Below, piece by piece: positions 34,311 through 48,510 of a stretch of 64,000 nt of DNA (position 1 is the stretch's first letter; each line of letters begins with the position of its first letter). This stretch comes from Amblyomma americanum (lineage: Eukaryota; Arthropoda; Arachnida; Ixodida; Ixodidae): the NCBI RefSeq assembly GCF_052857255.1, contig NC_135498.1:163552124-163616123 (forward strand), given 5' to 3'. Made by a program: the position numbers and the translations under genes. Below the pieces are notes generated by a model, which saw only the letters and a list, made by a program, of their open reading frames with translations, ran no database searches and was not told the origin of the DNA.

Positions 34311-35704
34311 TACAGGGTTGGAGACCCAAAATTTTTGGTTGGCATGTTCTTTGTTTCGAACGGTGCATATTGCCCCAGGACAATATTGATACACGCTGTG
34401 CAATTGATATAAGTGCGGTAAATAATTTATTTTTGCGTTCTTTATACTCAATGATTTCTGTTTCAGTCTCTGAGAGAAAAGGTATGCTGCGACGTCAAGA
34501 TCATATAAGAGCAGCAACCCCGGTCACATGGGCCCCCGACAGTTGTGACGCACGTTTTGCTGGGTCGTCTGCTCTCGTACACTTGCCGTACATAGCAGCG
34601 CATTTAGAAATCGTGCGCCGGCAAACGTGGTCGGTATTGCGATATCCCGAGATAAGCCAAACGAGCGAGGAACGACACCGAGTCCTGAAACCAATCGCCT
34701 CGCTTCGGCAGATCTGAATTGGCATACCGCGTATGCCAACGCGGTGTCTGCGTTGTATTTCGCCTTGCCACGTCGGCGCCAATGCTCGGCGGACGTCTGT
34801 GTCGGTGGCCCGTAGCTGACCCTGCCCACATTACATGACACTATGCCTTACTTTCCTATACCGACCAATACCCGTGTCTGTCTTCACCTCGCTCCACCCG
34901 CGCAGCCGCACTTCTGGACTGCTCAGGGTCCCTTTGCTGCTGGTTACGATATCTCCTGCCTGTTTAGAAAACAATCCATGTATTCGCTAAAGAATTGCTT
35001 CCAGAAAAATGCACAGGATTCGAATTTTGCAGCACGGGTACGTACCTCTCCCAGGAATGCGCCCAAGACGACTACTGCAGCCCGGCGCTACTTTTGTTTA
35101 CGCATCTGCATCTGTATACTCGGTTAAAGCAATAGAGGCCCTTTGGAGTGTTTAGGACTGCTATCTTTTTGGCGTCCCTGTCTACGTGTAGTGTATTGTA
35201 GGCTTAGAGTAAGTCAAAATCGTGAACTTTTCCACCATTTAGCTTAGAAAATGTTGTCCACTCTAGGCAACAAGTACTATTCCATCACAGTGGCCCCAAC
35301 CACTGTCATCTCAAAATCCACGCACACTCGACGAGACTGGTCACCGTTTTCAATGGTTGCCTCCGGTCTTGCCCATTAACTGGTTGCCAGTTTTCACCGG
35401 CGCCAGGACGTGGACGCTTTGCGCAACCAGCTGATACAGCGCTTCCGACATCTTATTCCTCCAGGCGTAGGGCACCGTACTGGCCTGACTAACTTTGGAC
35501 ATATGTTCTCTTTCAGTTGAAATGTCACCGGTGATTCCTTGCATGGGCTGAGTTAAGAAAAAAATACGTCACCACAATCTTTGAGCGTCTCTTGAAGTTC
35601 TGTGCTGGCAGCTTTTAACTAGGGCGGTAGCATACGCGACAACATTGCCACCCCAGCATCGTCGAATGCCTCAATTTTCTCTCTGCCGCAGAAGGATCGG
35701 TAGT
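34311..35704. other. Anonymous stretch
   Basis: Overlapping open frames at 34500-34840 have no family signature. Their GC content is higher than that of the flanks. No upstream amidase exon was recognised here. Confidence 0.35.
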
Positions 35705-35957
35705 GGTGATGAATTTTTATGGCGCAAGGGCGTCTGTGGCCAAAGAGCGCCATGCCACAAAGTTTTTATTCTACACAAGGTGGGGTGTAACACACGTTCC
35801 CCGAGCGTTTCACACCAAACACGCCGAGCACCAGGCAGGGGAAAGCTTGTACCCAATGTACCACCGGTGGGTACACCGCGGCACCGGGAATCGAGCCCCC
35901 CCCCCCCCCCCCTCGCATTAGATGCATATGCTCTAACGACTAGGCCACCGCTGCGGT
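35705..35957 (-). repeat. tRNA-derived SINE, family B, copy 1
   Basis: On the minus strand it starts gcagcggtggcctagtcg, with box A-like and box B-like (gctcgattccc) sequence. These are separated by a 17-base G run (plus 35896-35912). The body contains 'accggtggtac' and 'aagctttcc', and the copy ends in an 'atc'-type tail. Same family as 45825-46084. Confidence 0.7.
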
Positions 35958-36675
35958 ACCGAAGGTTTGTACTGTCGACCAGTATAACCGTGCCTATGAC
36001 TGGAGTAGCGCAACAAGAACGAGCGATTTATTTGAGCATCACTTTTTTTAGTCCACCAAAGACTTTTTATTCACCTGGTCGTGATGACGTGGTGTATAAA
36101 TGATGCATCACAAACGGTGCACATGCCTACCCACATCCTGGACAGGCTGCGAGGAGCTTCGCTAGGTACACTCCGGCGCTCTAGTCGCTAAAGGCCTGGC
36201 TAGCTCCCTCGGTACTTGAGAACAGACCGCATTTATATTATCAAAAAGCGATAAAAAATGCACAGAATGTAACATACTTGTGTATATAGTCTGCACAGAT
36301 TGTGAGATAACATTTGAGTAATTGGAAACCTCACTAGTTATGCAGCCATTCAGTAACCAGTGTGTAGAAGCGGCATATGTAATGGTGTTGAAATATACCA
36401 ATAAAATACCTTTTGGCATAGTCTGCGCTCCAGCCATATTCCAAAGACGGATGGATGGTATATATTTGGTGATTTTATATTATATTGACCAAATCCAACA
36501 CGCAGCTTCAACTGCACAAACTCCTTATCCTTCTCGCGCGGGTGCGCGACCCCCCCATGCCAATGCCAACTCCTTAAGAAGAGAAAGAAGATCGCTGTAA
36601 CTGCAGTCTTGAGAAACGAAAGGCTCTGTCCGAAATGTCGATTCAAAATAACACTATGGCTAAATGAAGCGTTTC

Positions 36676-36680
<5 letters not shown>
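35958..36680. other. No gene recognised
   Basis: Anonymous sequence to the left of the first TA repeat. Confidence 0.4.

Positions 36681-36770
<90 letters not shown>
36681..36770. repeat. (TA)n microsatellite, 90 bp
   Basis: Uninterrupted at-repeat. It replaces the first half (box A side) of the tRNA-like head that follows at 36771. Confidence 0.95.
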
Positions 36771-37673
<903 letters not shown>

Positions 37674-37752
37674 CTGCCTCCTCTTCTGCAGCATCGCCAC
37701 AATGCGGCTAGGAGAGAAATATCAGCAAAATACAGCTGCAGTGAGCTGCTGT

Positions 37753-40700
37753 TCAGTCAGGGACTCTGTCGTAGTAAGGCTTCATGCGAACAATGTGCAC
37801 GACTTCAGCACGGTGCGACCGGTGCGATAAGCAAGCCGCTTGGACGGAAGTAACTGCATAAGTCACATCACTGATGCAGGGCACTACTTCGTAAGGGCCG
37901 AAGTATCTGCGCAGCAACTTTTCAGAAAGGCCGCGGTGACGAACAGGTGTCCACACCAACACCAAGTCGCCAGGCGCGTAACTCACGAAGTGCCGCCTGA
38001 GGTTGTACCATGCGGCGTAAATCTCCTGTTGGCGGTTAATTCGCATGCGTGCCAATTGCCGCGCTTCCTCAGCACGCTGAACGAAGTTGTCTGCGTCGAG
38101 GTCAGCGTCAGAGTCGCAGTAGGGGTCAACGGGCAACATAGCATCCAACCGAGTGGTCACTTGCCGACCGAAGACAAGCTGAAAGGGGGTCAGTCGGGTT
38201 GTCTCCTGCAGGGCGGTGTTGTAGGCAAACGTTACGTACGGAAGAATGGTATCCCAAATTCGATGCTCGACGTCAACATACATAGAAAGCATGTCGGCTA
38301 GAGTGCGGTTTAGTCGCTCTACCAATCCGTTTGTGGGTAATAGGCCGTAGCACGTCGATGGCTGGTGTGCGTCAGAGTCATCACGGACTGGGTTGAGCGG
38401 GCTGTGAAAGCAGTTCCTCGGTCAGCAACAACAAAGCCGGGGCTCTATGACTCAGGACAATGTTGTGTACGAAGAACTGCGCCACATCAGCAGCAGTGCC
38501 TTTGACAAGAGACGTGGTCTCAGCGTACCATGTGAGGTATTCGGTGGCAACGACGATCCAACGCTTTCCAGATGAAGACATCGAAGAAGGGCCAAGGAGG
38601 TCCATGCCCACTTGTTGAAAAGGGGTCTTCGGTGGTCCGACGGGGTGAAGAAATCCGGCTGGTTTCAACGGAGGAGACCTACGACATTGACAGTCGCGGC
38701 ATGTCTTTACGTAGGCTCGCACTGATGGGAGTAACCTGGGCCAATAATACTTCTGCTTAATGAGCGCGAGTGTACGACTTACTCCGAGATGGCCGGCGGA
38801 GGGTGCATCATGACAGGCACTAAAAATCTCTGGCCGCAGCTGTGATGGTACGACAAGCAGCAACGCTTCTCGGTTGCTGGAAAAGTTGCGGTTTAGAGAA
38901 CACCAGATTGTAAAGTTAAGGTGTGGAGCCAGCGACGAAAAACAGGCGTGATGCGAGCGTCGACGCCTTCGAGGTAATCGATGAGCGGCGCCAACTCCGA
39001 GTCCGCCCGCTGAAGCTGTGCCGTTTGGGTGGTACTAATAGCGCCCAGGAAATGAAAATCATCGGCGGGTTCCTCGGGAACGATTGTGATAGGCGCACGC
39101 GACAAGCAATCTGCATCCTGATGCTTATGGCCTGACTTGTAGACGACTGTTAAGTCGTATTCTTGCAAGCGTAAGCTCCATCTAGCCAAGCATCCTGAGG
39201 GGTCTTTGAGGCTCGCCAGTCAGCATAAGTAGGGTGGTCGCTTACAGCACGGAAGGTTCGCCCGTAGAGGTACGGCCGGAACTTGCTGATGGCCCATATC
39301 ACGGCAAGGCACTCTTTCTCCGTCGTAGAATTATTGGTCTCGGCGCGCGTAAGTGTTCGGCTGGCATAACTGGTGACCCGTTCTGCACCGTCTTGCCACT
39401 GGATCCGTACCGCACCAAGGCCGACATTGCTGGCATCAGTGTGGATGTCCGTGGCAGCGTGTTCATCGAAATGGGCGAGTATCGGAGTACGTTGTAGGCG
39501 GTTGCGAAGCTCGACAAATGCACCCTCTTGGTCGCTTCCCCACATGAAGGGCGTGTCGTCTCGAGTCAGTGAATTTAACGGTTCGGCGATTCACGAGGAA
39601 TCTTGAACAAAGCGCCGATAATACGACCACAGACCCAAAAACCGGCGAAAAGCCTTCTTGTCACTTGGGCGTGAAAAAGCTTAAACGGCAGCAGTCTTGT
39701 CAGGGTCCGGGTGAACACCTTGTGCGCTGACAACGTGACCAAGAAAGCGAAGTTCTTCAAAGCCAAAATTGCATTTCTCGGCTTTGATGGTGAGTTGTGC
39801 GAATTTGAGTGCTTGTAGCACAATGCACAACCGCTCCAAGTGTTGGTCAAATGTGGTCGAAAATATAACGACATCGTCCAGGTACACAGGGCAGGACTGC
39901 CACTTCAAGCCGGAGAGAACGGTGTCCATCATTGGTTGGAACGTGGCCGGTGCTGAGCACAGACCAAATGGGAGCACCTTAAACTCATACAGTTCGTCGG
40001 GCGTCACGAAAGCTGTCTTCTCCCGGTCCCTTTCATACACTTCGATCTGCCAGTACCCACTTTTAAGATCTAAGGACGATGAGTATCGGGCGTCCCGCAA
40101 TCGGTCGAGCGCGTGGTCTATCCTGGGCAGTGGGTAAACGTCCTTTTTGGTCACGTTATTAAGTTTTCGATAGTCAACACCAAAACGCAGAGTATTGTCC
40201 TTTTTTTTACAAGAACCACAGGCGATGCCCATTGGCTAATGGACGGCTGAATGACATCGTCCCCAATCATTTCGGCAACTTGATTTTGAAAGGCTTCTCG
40301 CACATCTCGAAACACGGTAGGAGTGCTGGTAGACGGGTCGCGTAGTCGCATCAGTGATGATACGGTGCTTGGCGAGCGGAGTGCGGCCGACCTTCGAACA
40401 CGTAGCGAAACAGTCCGCAAAGTCTGCCAAGAGGTCCGACAGAAGATCCTTCTGAACAGATGGCAAGGCAGGATTTATTTTGACTTACTGAAGGGCGTAG
40501 TGTGGGCCAGCATTCTCTGGAGTGGATCCTCCCGCGGTGCACAAACCTGGAACCTCAGCAATGTAGTGAAGGAAGGCAATAGCCGTGCCTCTGACGAGGT
40601 GCTGATATTCGTTGGAAACGTTGGTCAGGAGGACGTTGGTACGGCTGTCACGTAGATGGACGAGACCTCGGGAAACAACAAGGCCCCGCTCAAGCAGCAG

Positions 40701-41165
40701 TGGAGTATGGCCATCTGCCAGGCCCTCGTAGTCGTGGAATAGGTCGTTCCGCACGAGCACCAGGATACTGCAGCGCGGCGGCACCGTGACGTCATTCTCG
40801 ACATTGCAAGGATCTCGGGAGTCAAAGCGGGCCACGGCCTGTTTGGTCGAGAACGTGACACGTGCGTCCGTAAAGTCAATCACAGCACCGTTCACCTGCA
40901 GAAAGTCGATCCCCAGAATCAAGTGTCTGGAAAACTCAGAGAGCACGACAAATTCACCTACGTACGTGGAGCCACAAATTCCAACCCTAGCCGTGCACTT
41001 GCCGACAGGGCAAATTAAGTGGCCACCAGCGGTACGCAAGGGGGTACCGGTCCACGCTGTCAGAACCTTTTTAAGGTCTCCAGCAAAGGCACATCTCATA
41101 ACGGAATAATCAGCACCGGTATAGAGCAGCGCGGTAACCTCAGTGCCACCAATTGTCACCCGCAA
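37753..41165 (-). pseudogene. pol: Gyp-3 pol remnant
   Basis: Protease lies at 41165-40485, but the catalytic motif reads LLYTGADYSVM: the DTG aspartate is Tyr. The linker to RT changes frame near 40466-40236. RT at 40232-39681 has VYLDDVVIF. RNase H at 39545-39150 has HTDAS; its end with HQDADCLSR is at 39189-38893. Integrase at 38863-38381 has the zinc ligands and GMDLLGPS, but the segment with the second Asp is shifted out of frame. The rest (38325-37753), with FGPYEVV, follows in a new frame. It cannot encode a working polyprotein. Confidence 0.85.
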
Positions 41166-41293
41166 ATCGGATGCAGCGTATCGGATACTGTTGCTGCCTC
41201 TCTCTATCCAGGTATCGTCCGCTCAATGGTTCCGCGATGCAGGATCTTGACACATCTCGACGTCAGCGGCCTTGCCAGCACAGGTCGCTAGTG

Positions 41294-42617
41294 TTAGGTT
41301 TTCCGACGAGGACTTGGCGAGCGACGGCCAGCGGAACTACTCTGGCGGCCGGGGCTGGACGCACGAGAGCGGAGAGGCGAAGGCGAACGGGACTCGCGCC
41401 TTCCAGAGTAAACACGGTTCTGGCGCGCCCAGAGATGCTCCGCAATCTCCGGCGGTCGTTCATCGTTCTGAGGACAAGGTGCGTCAGGACGGAAACCGCG
41501 AAGACCCACTTGGTGGCACGGATAGGCTCGGTAGAGATGACCGGGCTCCGCACAGTGGTAGCACAGAGGCCTACGGTCCGGTGTTCGCCATAAATCTGAC
41601 TCCCGAGGACGTGGCTGAGCTGTAGCAGGGCCAGTTGCATAATATGGGGTGGTGCTACTGACAGCAGACGTCGAGGGAACAGCGGAGCCAGGTGCGGTTG
41701 CGTGACATGTGCAAATGCTGCTCATGGCAGGTGTCGGAGTAGCGGGACCGTAGCCAGCCGAGCGACGTACAACGGATGCATATTTGGGTCGGGCATCGAA
41801 CTGGGGCGGCGCTTCGGGAACAGGAGGCGCGTGCGCAACCTGCCACACTTCGTCCCTGACGACTTCTGTCAGCGCTGCCAGGGGCCCAGGCGCAACCTGG
41901 GGCAGACGGAGCCGTTGGAGTTCCTCCCGAACAACTGACCAAATCAGTTCGCGCAATGTGTCTGTACTACTGCCTAGGCACGACGAAAAGTTTTCGGGCT
42001 CAATGCTGTTGATGTCCCGATTGTACTGGCGGGCCCGTTGTTGGAGCGTCGTCTTCATGGTGGTCGCCTCGGTGAGAAATTCCGCTTCAGTGCGGGGTGG
42101 GCCGCGTACGAGGCCTGAGAAGAGCTCCTGCTTAACCCCTCGCATCAGATGGCGAAGCTTCTTCTCAGTCATGTTGGGATCGGCACAATTTAATAGACGG
42201 GCCATGTCCTCGATGTACATGCGCAATTTCATTCGTGCGCTGGTTTCGGGAGTGCAGAGCAGCTACAGCCTTCTCACGGCAATCGGCGTTCGGGAATGTA
42301 GCCAGGAGATTCTGGCAAAACGTCTCCCAGACGGGAAGGGTAGTCTCGTGGTTTTCAAACCACGTCCGGGCAGATTCTTCCGGAGCAAAGTATACGTTGT
42401 GGACCTTGTGCTCGTCGCTCTAGCCGTTGTAGCGGGCGACCCGCTCGAAGGTCTCCAGCCAATCCTCAGCATCTTCGAAAACGTCACAGTGAACACATGG
42501 CGGTGTTCGTGGTAGGTGGCAAAGGATCGGCGCCAGGAGCCGGGGATCAGTGGCCATGGCAGTTGGACTCACTCGGCTAGGCTGGGTCGGCGCCGGGGGC
42601 CCGGTGTCAGTAGCCAC
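41294..42617 (-). pseudogene. gag: Gyp-3 gag remnant
   Basis: The N-terminal part at 42617-42420 ends AEDWLETFERVARYNG at a stop; the gag core continues in other frames (for example AARTWFENHETTLPVW-type sequence near 42350). The longest open part is 42232-41294, from MYIEDMARLLNCADPNMTEK to the zinc knuckle CYHCAEPGHLYRAYPC. In that knuckle the last Cys is Tyr. A Ser/Arg-rich tail follows. Confidence 0.8.
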
Positions 42618-42793
42618 GTCAGTTAGACTCGGTGGCCGAGGCTGCGTCGTTCTTCTGGGCGGGGGAAGGGGCCTAAATTCAGGCGACTCCGCGGATACGG
42701 CGGCTGGGTCGCTGGAGGACAGGTGTGAGGTCCGTTGTGATGCAGAGCGGAGTTGGGCAGTCGGGAAGCGTTACCCAGCACTGCTCCACCAAA

Positions 42794-42930
42794 TGTTACG
42801 AGCCATTCGAAGGAGAACCTCCGGAGACTAGACGCAAAACTGTGGCAGTCCCTATGTGGTCTGAGCGCGAGAGCGGGAAACATCTTTCTCCACGGATGCA
42901 GGCGCTTTTTCTTCTTCCACAGTGGCACGT

Positions 42931-42933
<3 letters not shown>
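42794..42933 (-). repeat. Gyp-3 5' LTR
   Basis: 140 bp, TGTTA...TAACA; followed directly by the TA repeat. Confidence 0.8.

Positions 42934-42969
<36 letters not shown>
42934..42969. repeat. (TA)n microsatellite right of Gyp-3
   Basis: 36 bp of TA, continuing the array interrupted by Gyp-3. Confidence 0.9.
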
Positions 42970-42971
<2 letters not shown>

Positions 42972-43260
42972 TTGGACAGCCGCCGCCCTAGCTCAGTTGG
43001 TAGACCACCGGACACAAAATTCGGAGGTCATGGGTTCGGATTCCACCTGCGACATGGTTGTTTTTATGCGGCTTTATATGTAATTCTCTTCGAGCTACAG
43101 AAAAATGGAAATATTATTCTCCTATTCATCAGCACTAAAAGTGAAATAAACAGGAACATTCCCCTACGCACCCTGGTTTCACTGACTGATGGCTTCCTTC
43201 ATTTGTTTTAAAATGGAGCCCCTACTGCAAGAAAGCAACTGAGAATCAAGTGAAAAGCGC
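42970..43260 (+). repeat. tRNA-headed tandem repeat, third unit
   Basis: The head 'gccctagctcagttgg' then 'ggttcggattccacc' at 42985-43055 follows gattggacag, as at 37213. The body contains 'cacccctggtttcac'-type sequence like the other units and fades after 43260. Confidence 0.65.
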
Positions 43261-43589
43261 AATGAGTAGAGCAAGGAGAGATTCTTTAAATGCACAAAAT
43301 AAATATTGCTTACTTAATTTTTTTATGCACATTCGAATCCAGGATTAGACCATGGTTCAGGGTAGAGAGAAGATGAAGCTTTAACTAATGTCGGGTGCCC
43401 ATTCATAGCAGCATCATCATTATCATCACCATGCCCCGCACATCAGTCTTCTCACGTAACATAAATATGTCGTTGGTCTCAAGCCACATTATGTGCAAGC
43501 CACAAACGAGGTCAAGCAGTGATTCCATGAACGAGTGCTTCAAGGATCCCAGTCTCTCTTGTGGGGTTGACATGGGGAGATAAGTACGT
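43261..43589. other. No gene recognised
   Basis: Contains a short atcatcattatcatcacc stretch near 43410. Confidence 0.4.
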
Positions 43590-44165
43590 TCTCCCCACTC
43601 AGTCGCGGCTGACACGGTTCAAAGCCGCCCGGACCCCACCCCGTGATCGCGTACGCTACCGAGCGCACGCCGACCACGGCGGGCCTTGCTCTGAGGGAAC
43701 AAAGGAACGACACATTGGCTGACACAAACAGGCATTTATTGCTACAGAAACAATAACGCCAGCTAGCAACAAGGTACGCTAATGAATCAAGGACGTCCGA
43801 CTCACCAGCAAGGTTCCGAGCGAATGTTCGCCCGCGCTAGGGCAAGGGATAGAAACTCCGCAGGCCGGACGGGACGAGTACGGGAGCCTGTCTCCCCGTC
43901 GCTTCTTCGCCCCGTCGGCGAAGTGCGGAGCCCCGAGCGACGCGTCCGCCCAGGCTCAATATCCCGGCCCAAGAGAGCCCATCTCCCGCGGGCAGGCTTC
44001 AGCAGTCTCCCCCGCAGCGACGCTGGCGCCCTCTCTTGCCAGTTAATGTAACTGGCAAGGGAACGCGCTCATCCTCGGGGTACGACTGCTGCTGCACGGT
44101 GCCTCGCGGGAAAGCAAACTCAGGGGGCTGCAGGGCAGGTCCCCACACTCTTCAGAAGGCCTGTA
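43590..44165. other. GC-rich block, possible solo LTR or repeat
   Basis: Much more GC-rich than its flanks. It includes 'tgacacaaacaggcatttatt' near 43720, which resembles LTR termini here in style, and a perfect inverted repeat, cttgccagtta-atg-taactggcaag, at 44035-44059. With no second copy in the window its nature is open. Confidence 0.3.
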
Positions 44166-45824
44166 AGCGGTGCGGAGGTACCTTGACAAAACCACAAGCA
44201 GGAGCCCCACTCGCAGAGCATGCCAATAAGCACGCTTGCGCGCTGAAGTGGATAAGGCATCAGCCGATTCTGTATCTGCCATCAAAATTAGTACAGGGCT
44301 TGTTCAATGGCACTGACACGATGTAGTGATTGTCTTGGGGCTCTAGACTGAATGCTCATCGCTATTGGCGCTGAGAATAAACCTTTGAAAATGGGCTCGA
44401 AGGCGCAGAAAAGGCAAACGTGTCTTCATTACTTGCTTTGTGTGATCCGCTTTTCCCGTGTTACCAATGCTAACGGGAGTGTAATGATATGGATAAAAAC
44501 GATAGCGGGGGTGAGGTCTTTATCTTCCCTTCTTGTGTTTTGCCGAAATGTCTCCCCACTTGTTTTGGACCTTACGACCAAAAATTGCAGAACCTTACCG
44601 ATTTTCCAGCGGTTACTACAATAAGTAAGATGTCCGGAGCTAATTAAAGACTGTGAAATTGGTATTACTAGCTTTTTAGGTGTTACTAGTTGTGGTTTGC
44701 ATAACTTGCCAAGCTATGAAAACCGGTCATCAACATTTAATAAAAATACATTGAACCATGAAAACGCATAATGCTATGCTCGCGCTATGGTCCTATTTAG
44801 AGGAAGGCTAACATAGTTACTTTTATTTATTCACAATGGACATATAGCGTCGGGCTTTGGTGCACCTTGGTGCACAAACTTGACTGATGAAAACGAGAGG
44901 CAAAAAATTTCGGTGAGTGTACTCCACATGCACTTGCTTAGTTTAGGGCTCTCGTTATTTCCAATTAGGTATATCATCTCGTGCATTCAGAGGTTGTCAA
45001 GATGAAGGCACAAAGCCAACTGGACATTTTGAATGGAAGCATGGCCTTAAACTTTTTCAAAACGTTTTACGCTCACTGTCAGCAATATGTGCGCTTACAT
45101 GACAGCCAATCTCTCATGGAATTGACATACTGATTTTACTGTGGATGAAGCATGCGGATTTTTACGGTTGAGCCGCAGAAGCATGAAACGATTTCCTACT
45201 GAAATGAAAGCATTATTCCACAAGACTTCTTTTAAGTGTGTACTTGACTGTTGCTGCACAGTGTGGGATCCCTGGACAGTAACTTGTTACCGAAAACGAA
45301 AAACGGGTACTGAATATGGCAACACGTTTTGTTTTCAGTAACCACTTGAGGAATTTCAGTGTAATAACTATAAACGACAGTCCTGTAAGCCCTGAGGGTA
45401 TAAAAAATAATAAATAAACGGAGAAGATGGCTTCGTTTCAAATTTTTTCTGAAAAAATTGGCTTGCGGTTTAGCATTGCTAAGCACGAAATATTGTGCGA
45501 AAGCATGATTTATCGCAGACGGAAACCACCGCCACGTACCTGAAAGCGCGATTGAGGTTTCGACTGACACAGGCAGCCAATTATGCGCGTCTTCAATTTT
45601 TCATCGTGAATCCCCGGCGACCCATGCTCTAGTGCAGGGTTTGTGCAGCAATCTTGTCAACTGCAACGAGTATTTCTCTAGTGCCTTGTTCCTGCCGCAC
45701 GTTGGCCTCGCCAAAGCATGCAGCGCACACCTCTATGTCACTACCGCCACATACCTCAAAGCGCGAATATTAGTGATGCATATTAGTGATATTAGCGAAT
45801 ATTAGGTAATAATAGTGAGTATAA
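44166..45824. other. Anonymous stretch
   Basis: No gene recognised; mostly AT-rich. Confidence 0.4.
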
Positions 45825-46084
45825 GGTGACGATGATAATTATGGATTTCTATGGCCCAAGGGCATCAATGGCTGTAGAGCGCCATGACACAAGGTATTTC
45901 TCGATTACTCAAGATAGGGTCAAAGACCTATTTTCCTATCATTAACGCCTTATAAATTGAGCACCAGGCCAAGTGAAAGCTTGTAACCATTGCACCACCG
46001 GTGCGTACCCGGCGGCACTGGGGATCGAAATTTGCACCTCCCGCATGCGAGGCGGATGCTCAACCAGTTGGCCACCGCTGCGGT
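45825..46084 (-). repeat. tRNA-derived SINE, family B, copy 2
   Basis: On the minus strand: gcagcggtggccaactgg, then gagcatccgcctcgc, then ttcgatcccc, then the body with accggtggtgc and aagctttcac. Same order as 35705-35957. Confidence 0.75.
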
Positions 46085-46489
46085 AGTATAATATGATGAA
46101 GAAGACGATGTGCAATGCACAGCGTGAGAGTGTGTGGCAGTTTCAAAAGAGGCCTTTCTTCCTTAAAAAGAGGTGTGGTCGGCTACGGCGATAGCCTCTA
46201 GAGCTCTCGCGCAGTGGCCAGCGAAGTTGACATGTACATACGTGTGCCACCACGGGATTGATTCCCAGTTGCGAATATTTGTTTGGCATTTATTTATTTA
46301 GATATTTCACTTGGCGAGAACCCACAAACATCACGCAAGCGTCGCAAGGTCTTGCTCTTGGTCTATTCATCGGAACAGTGTTTTCGTACTATATATTTCT
46401 CATTTTAGAACAGGTACTAAATCAGATCGGTACATGCTGAGCCCCGATGACATTACGTCACGTCTGGAATTCATAAAGAAGGTCAGAGA
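46085..46489. other. No gene recognised
   Basis: 'cgggattgattccc' near 46253 looks box B-like but has no convincing partner. Confidence 0.3.
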
Positions 46490-46740
46490 AACAATCTAAA
46501 ACCGATCTCTTCAAAATACCGTTTTCCCCAAGAATATTAGGAATTGGAATAAACATGATTGTGTTTTGCAAATGTCGTATCGAATGATTCATTCGCTACT
46601 AGGCTGAAATGATTTATATTGGCATATTCCTAGTGTTCTGTAATACACCTCCTCTATGGTTTAGCTTCGTACAATTTCAAGCCCCCTCTCCATTGTAATG
46701 CCGTACGACGCTGTGGGTACACTGATAAATAAATAAACAT
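46490..46740 (+). mobile_element. Possible CR1/L2-like non-LTR 3' end
   Basis: A decayed frame reads FSPRIIRNWN-like sequence near 46525-46555, similar to the PRT-DWN motif at 57213-57235. It is followed by a tail with 'tgtaatgcc' and (taaa)n at 46726-46738, as in the copy at 57060-57447. Weak evidence. Confidence 0.4.
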
Positions 46741-48510
46741 ATCTGTACTGTTCAGATTTTCCTCAGTTTGGAAATGTATGAGTGGTTGAAAGGTTTTTTT
46801 TTTAATAACGCAGTCGTATAAAAAAAGAGAGCTTATGACAGAACAAACAAAAAATGCTATAGCACATGTACTGAAAGGACAGAACCAAGGCAAGCAAACG
46901 AGAAAGTGCATCGTATTTTTAGCTACATGCTTGTGAGTCATGGTTACAGAGGATAAAATGTATTCAACTGCAGCGCCCGCATTGAATCCAAGCTGACATG
47001 TCGCAGTGTGTCGCAGTTTACTCTGTAGGTTTCTTGGAAACTTCATAAACAGGTTCCGACAGTTTTACGCCCTATATGCACGCAACCGGTGAGAGATTAC
47101 TGAGAAGGACGTTATGCCCGTGCGTGGTGGTCAGCACCAAATGTTTCACATGAAGTTGCTTTACGAATGAAGTGTTTTTATTGTTTAAAATAGAAGTTAT
47201 CGTACACGAACTTGAGAAGATTAGAAGAGAAAATTTGTTTAAGAATTCCTGACAGCAGACATGGAAGTAAGATAGGCAGAGAATAGAGCTAGAACAAAAG
47301 CTCGTTGCTAACCTACAAAGTGAACCTGCATTGCCGGCGTCACAGTTAGACGGAACAGAGCAGTTGTTAAGTAACCGCCAAGAGTTCGCAGTATTCGCGG
47401 AATACGTATAACGCATCGTGTCGTTGAAAACATAGGTTTTATTAAACCACCACGGGTCGCATGACTGTATACTGTCTATTACAGTATAACTGTTTGTCGT
47501 AGCAATTTTTCTAGCTTCCGAATGGGACGTGTGCTCCGTCACTATGAGTAAAACGATGTGAACACTGCGCTGGCCATGTCTACCTGTTGATGTCTACCTG
47601 GTCATGTCTACAGATCTGAGCCTGGTAGGAGGAGTTAGAGGCGCATAGAATTGGGGTTTCAACAATCTCTGACTGAAAAGCACGTCAAGAGACAGCCTAT
47701 CATAAAGAAAAATCTCTGCTGATGATCCGAAATGATACAGCGGCGTCTCTGTAGAAGTGTTTTTCGAAGGGATTGAGAGCGTTTGTGCGGGTGTACAACA
47801 ATGTGCGGTACCCAGATAATGCTAATTTGTGCCGGCTGTTACATACGTCCTAGAACGAAACCTAGGAGTGGTTATGCACAAAATAATTTGCGGCAGTTTT
47901 AAACCCCTATTTGGATTGAGCACGCTCATTAAAACTGCATCATTTTTTGTGCCCCCCCCCCCAACTCGCCTTTTTCATGAAGTTCTCATTTTATCGGGTG
48001 TGTTTTGAACAATAGAACGTTTTAAGATACGCCGCTGGTAGAATTCTCTTCCAGCCTTGCGGAGACAACCACGCACTCTTGCCTGCATCACCTGTGATTT
48101 CTCGCGGCTCCAGCTTCATATGTGGTTTCATTACATAGCAGAAAAAACTGAAATCAGAAGCAAATATATCAGGGCAGTAAGGCGAACTCAAAACGTCTTT
48201 CCTCGCTATTATGTCATTTTGCATCGCTCACAAAATAGCAGTATAAGGCTGATAACTGCTGTTCTGCGACGTGATTTCTTTTCCATGGCGCTTATCGCGC
48301 TCAGTAAGACCGAACATGCAATGTGTTTCGACACAGCGCAAAAAATTCTTTTCGACGTTCGCGTAACCTTGACACCCACTGGCAGCATTTCAGCAGCTAT
48401 GCATCGGGAGTAATCAGTTTTGGCGAAATCATACAGTGATTATTTCATACTGCGCTGTCAAGCAAACACGGTTGAATCCTATGGCCGCGATTGCTCTGCA
48501 AACCTCAGGT
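46741..48510. other. Anonymous stretch
   Basis: Open frames at 47072-47542 (minus) and 48057-48413 (plus) are fairly long (156 and 118 codons) but lack an ATG start (the former) or any family motif. A C run lies at about 47953-47963. Confidence 0.35.

Noticed and set aside
43720..43740. Solo LTR start
   Set aside because: The sequence resembles LTR termini in style but there is no matching second end or target duplication that I could find.
47072..47542. 156-codon minus-strand frame, considered as a tick lipocalin-like exon
   Set aside because: No ATG (starts GTG), no convincing donor and no lipocalin cysteine or strand pattern.
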